64,000 bases of DNA, taken from assembly GCA_022496805.1 (NCBI GenBank), contig CM040104.1:5617650-5681649 (forward strand), given 5' to 3'. The notes under the pieces are model-generated. The model did no database searches. It had not been told where the DNA came from and worked only from the letters and a program-made list of their open reading frames with translations. Shown one piece after another: positions 59,958 to 64,000 of this stretch. Source of the stretch: Pohlia nutans. Its lineage: Eukaryota; Streptophyta; Bryopsida; Bryales; Mniaceae. Position numbers and translations under genes: made by a program. Every line of letters begins with the position of its first letter. The first letter of the stretch is position 1.

Positions 59958-62900
59958 TCAAAGGATGGAGAATTTTTTTATGGCTATGACAAGTTTATCT
60001 AAGAAAGGTTCAAGAGAATAAGGATGAGTTTGGGAAACATGACTCCCACATAAGAGAGAGGTAGATACCATTAGAGCTTGAATCTTAGGAATGGGACACA
60101 TGCCTAAATTCATCATACATTTAGCATGTCTATCGGGAGGCAATGATTTAGTTAAGATATTGGCGGTCATGTTCAAAGTAGGAACATAGCATAATTGAAT
60201 TTCATTAGCAAGAACCTTTTCTCTTGTAAAATGATATTGGGTACCGACATGTTTACTACGGGAATGATATTTAGGATTTTCACTAAGAGGAATGGCACTT
60301 TGACTATCACTATAAATAATAGTAGGATTAGATTGTGCAAATCCTAATTCCCATAACAAATTGTAATGCCATATATTCAGATTCGGTAGAGGAAAGAGCA
60401 ACACTTTGTTGCTTTTTACTTCCCCAAGATATAACGCCACCTACTAAAATAAAACAATAACCCGAAGTAGACCGACGGGTATCCTTATCCCTTTATTCTT
60501 CTAGAGTTGGGTCGGAATCATCTTTACAAAGTCGGATAGCAGATTGCATAGGTATAGTAGAAGGGTTGCAATGTAGCATATTATACTCTTCAAGTTTAGA
60601 AAGTAAATATTTTTCTTCGTATAACATAGTCCAACCTTCCAATCTATTTCTAATAATAGCATTACCTAATATAAAGTGAATTTCTCCTTCATCAGTCATA
60701 GCAAATTCCTTTCGAAGAGTGTCTTTCACTTTTTGAACAAGAGATATTTGATTATTGACTATAATACAATCATCAACATAAACGGTTAAAATAGTAAAGC
60801 CGCCATCACTTTCTCTTTTGATATAAATATTAGCGTCGGCCTCTAACCGTGTATAGCCTTGTTGTAGTAAATAGGTATCAAAGCGTTTATACCAGGCTCG
60901 AGATGATTGTTTGAGCTCGTATAGTGATTTGACTAATTTATACACTAAATTAGAATTGGTAGGGGTAGATAATCCCGCCGGTAAAGACATGTAAATGTCT
61001 TCATCAATATAACCATTTAAGAATGTTGTTTGAACATCCAGTTGATGGATTTCTAAATTATGTTGTGTAGCTAAGGCTAATAAGACTTTGATAGAGTTAA
61101 GCTTAACAATCGGAGAAAATGTTTCAGAAAAATCTATTCCTGGCACTTGGGTAAAACCTCGTGCGACTAAGCGGGCTTTATATTTAGCAATACTACCATC
61201 GACATGGGTTTTGATTTTTAAAACCCATTTAGAGCTAATAGGCTTTCTATTAGGAAGAAGAGGTACTAACTTCCAAGTTTGATTTTTTTGAAGAGAATTA
61301 AATTCTGCGGTTATGGCAGCTTGCCATTTTTCTTTATCAGGTCTTGCTAAAGCTTCGGCTATAGTTAAAGGTGCTTCAAAAGAAACATGTACGACATTTG
61401 CTTGATGAGATCGTTTATGATAAGGACATGGCCTTTTGGATGAAGATTTACCTTCAATAGATTCAATTAATCTCTTAGTTGGTTGTATATTTCTTTTGGG
61501 TCGAGGAGAACTAGCCATTGGAGGGCTTGGTGCATTTAAAATTGGAAGAGGATTTGAATCTCTTCTAGTAGAAGTAACTTCAAGATCTTCATGTGGTAAG
61601 TCTTCTCGGTTGCTATCCAAAGATAAATGTGACATGGCTTCAACAACGTCATCATGAGAAGGCGAATTTTGCAAAGTATTTATATGTGTAGAACTATTTA
61701 ATGGTTGTTGTATGGATGAGGTTTCTTCCCTTTGATTTGAATTGATTGATTGTAAAGGGGGTGAAAGTTGTTGAGAAGTCGTTGTCAAAGGCAATAAATC
61801 AGTTGGAGGATTTTGAATAGATAGATTTTTAAATGAATTAAAATCTATTAACTCTTCTTCATCTTCATGTAATTCAATAGGTTTGTCTAAGTGAATATTT
61901 TCATTGAATATAACATCTCGTGATATGATTATGTTGCGATTTTGAATGTTCATTAGGCGATAAGCCTTAGACTCTTCACTATAACCTAAAAATATAGCTT
62001 TAATAGAATGGGAGTCCAATTTCTTTCTAACCTCTTTTTGAACAAGGACATGTGCTTTACTTCCAACAAATTTGAGGTAAGATAAATTAGGTTTTCTTTT
62101 AAACCATAGCTCAAAAGGAGTTTTGTTAACTATATTTGCTTTGGTGGGGCTTTGATTCTGGAGATAAGCTGCTGTTTGAAGTGCTTCTCCCCAAAATACT
62201 TTAGGTAATTTGGAATGTGAGAGCATAGCCAAAACAGCTCCTACTAGAGTTCTATTTTTTCTCTCAGACACTCCATTTTATTGTGGTGTCACTATTAGAG
62301 AGTGCGTAAAAACCAAGACAAAACCAACACACATCTGTTGGAACCAACACACATCTGTTGGAACCAACAGAGAATGGGTTTAACGTAGCAAAACATTTAG
62401 TCATTTGTACAGAACCAACAAGTTTTCTCTTGGAACCAACAAGTTCCTGTTGATTTTCCTCTTAGAACCGACAAGTTCTTGTTGATTTTCCGGAATCAAC
62501 TGTTCCTAACCCGCACAGAACCAACAGAATTTCTGTTGATTTTGTACGGGTTAGGAACCCCATTTCTCTAGTAGTGTGTATATGATGTAATAAATTCTTT
62601 CTTAATACCTTCTTTAATTAAAAAATCGTTGAATTCTCTAGACATATATTCTCCACCACGGTCAATCCTTAAAATCTTGATTCTCTTATTTGTTTGTTTT
62701 TCTACAAACGTCTTGTATTGTAGAAACTTGTCAAAGGCTTCCGATTTATGTCTCATTAAATAAACAAAGCAATATCTAGAATAGTCGTCTATAAATGTAA
62801 TAAAATATTTGCAACCAGAATGTGTACCCACTTGCATGGGACCACAAATGTCTGAATGTATTAGGCCTAAAATCTCTGTAGACCTGTGGGCTCCTTCTTT

Positions 62901-64000
62901 TGGAATCTTTTCCTTATGTTGTTTACCTTCAATACAAGATTGGCATATACTTAAGTCTTGTATATTAAAAGGTTCAATGCCTATCGACATTGATTGTAAT
63001 TTTTTTAATCTTTGTTGATTAATGTGACCGCGTCTAAGGTGCCATAAGTTAGCCTTGTTCAAATATGTAATAGCTGGTATAGCAATTACTTTTTCATTAG
63101 GTATTACACTAACACCTAATTCATACAAATCCGGACTTAATTTGCATTTAGCAATTATTTGTCCTGATTTATTTAATAATGTTGTGATTCCAGATTTGAT
63201 TCGTATTTCTCCTCCAGCTTTATCTAATTGCTTAGCTGAAAATAAATTCTTTGCAAGTCCAGGAACGTGCAAAACATCAGGAATAATCCTTTCCATGCCA
63301 TCTATAAGTTTGATAGTGACATTTCCTTGTCCTTCAATTTTATAGCATGTAGTGTCATCTCCTAAATACACAAATTGGTTATTATCATATTGTGTATAAT
63401 TATGGAATGTTGCTAACTGGTGACACATGTGTTGTGTTGCCCCTAAGTCTACATACCAAGTAGATTCAGATTCATATTCTTTGGCTATTAATGCCTTTAC
63501 CACATAAAGTTTATGTGATTGTGTAACCATATTTGATTGGTTATTTCTTTTTTCAGTAGCAATTCGATTTCTGCAATCTTTAATAAGATGTCCGAGCTTT
63601 TTACAATAAAAGCAACGTTTGTCAGCATCTAAGTTTTTCTTTTCAAAAGGTCGAGAATTGCTTTCTCCTTTAAAATTTGAATTTGAAAACTTATTAGGCT
63701 TGTTAAATTTATTAAAATAATCCTTTTTATTATTATGAGGATACTTTTTCCCCACATAAAGTGCTGAGGTATTCTCTGATGAAAAGTTCATATCTTTCAT
63801 TAAAGTCTCTTTAGGCCTGTATCAAATCCGTAATTAAGGATTGTAAAGTGATACCCGGTTGTCTACGTAGAGAGCTAACAAAAGCTCTATAGTTGGGAGG
63901 CAAACTCTTCATTAAAGTGAGTATAGCCTCATCATCTGGAACTGCACATCCTGCTGCAAGTAATTGCTGAAGGTGTGCATTAAATACATGAACATGCTTT
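59958..64000 (-). pseudogene. Ty1/copia retrotransposon gag-pol, degenerate, incomplete at right edge
   Basis: The gag end runs off the window at 64,000. In minus-strand order: a gag segment (LPPNYRAFVSSLR), a frameshift or stop near 63,830, a CFYCKKLGHLIKDC zinc knuckle, a protease-like WYVDLGATQHM (DLG where DSG is usual), a GAG-pre-integrase block (WHLRRGHI), integrase (IHSDICGPM, IDDYSRY, DRGGEY), reverse transcriptase ([26 protein letters not shown]) and an RNase H remnant ending ANILTKSLP. Damage: a MITE in the integrase at 62,290-62,576, a stop next to that insertion, a deletion of roughly 90 codons between reverse transcriptase and RNase H at about 60,490, and a further shift near 60,380. 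No LTR is recognised at the left end. Confidence 0.85.
62290..62576. repeat. CACTA-type MITE inside copia integrase, TSD TGT
   Basis: CACTATTAGAGAGTG to CTCTAGTAGTG, 287 bases, flanked by TGT at 62,287-62,289 and 62,577-62,579. Collapsing the duplication brings the two integrase frames back into register, apart from one TAA. The interior is rich in AACCAACA and GTTGATTTT repeats, including a direct duplication near 62,325-62,370. Confidence 0.85.

Overview
The window looks like nuclear DNA of a plant. It is AT-rich, its genes are split by GT-AG introns, and it is full of short non-autonomous DNA transposons. It also holds one Ty1/copia retrotransposon and one hAT-like transposase gene, both broken. 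One gene resembles a plant-specific DEK-C-like family. A seedless land plant seems plausible, but I cannot fix the lineage from sequence alone. There is no CRISPR array, rRNA gene or convincing functional tRNA gene.

Layout. 1-33.4 kb is essentially gene-free and is a pile of repeats. The main class is elements bounded by TTAA-CCC...GGG-TTAA (at least seven sequence families, over 20 copies, roughly 11-12 kb). With them are CACTA-type MITEs (CACTAGTAGAA termini, 3-bp duplications), Stowaway-like MITEs (CTCCCTC termini, TA duplications), hairpin MITEs and a 1.26-kb foldback. 33.7-41.9 kb (+) is gene A: six phase-consistent exons for a 334-residue basic protein I do not recognise, with a dozen MITEs in its introns. 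43.5-47.6 kb (-) is gene B: six phase-consistent exons for a 269-residue protein with an N-terminal coiled coil and a C-terminal hydrophobic tail. 49.2-52.0 kb (-) is a hAT-like transposase pseudogene with one nonsense codon and one frameshift. 52-55.7 kb is intergenic and holds strong hairpins. 56.4-58.9 kb (+) is gene C, a DEK-C-like gene with an in-frame TAG at codon 34 and a tandemly duplicated upstream region. 59.1-59.9 kb (-) is a zinc-knuckle coding remnant split by a TTAA element. 60.0-64.0 kb (-) is a copia gag-pol that runs off the right edge, interrupted by a CACTA-type MITE, internal deletions and stops.

How it fits together. The strongest signal is the TTAA elements. Their four-base target duplication is supported by an interrupted reading frame that reopens when one element is removed on paper (59,210-59,595). 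Two pairs of elements abut and share a single TTAA. One locus (43,780-44,825) holds three nested elements, and a related uninterrupted copy at 28.0 kb confirms a TA duplication for the middle one. TTAA duplications with CCC-starting termini fit piggyBac-like, or alternatively Sola3-like, transposition. No transposase of either type lies in the window, so these copies must have been mobilised from elsewhere.
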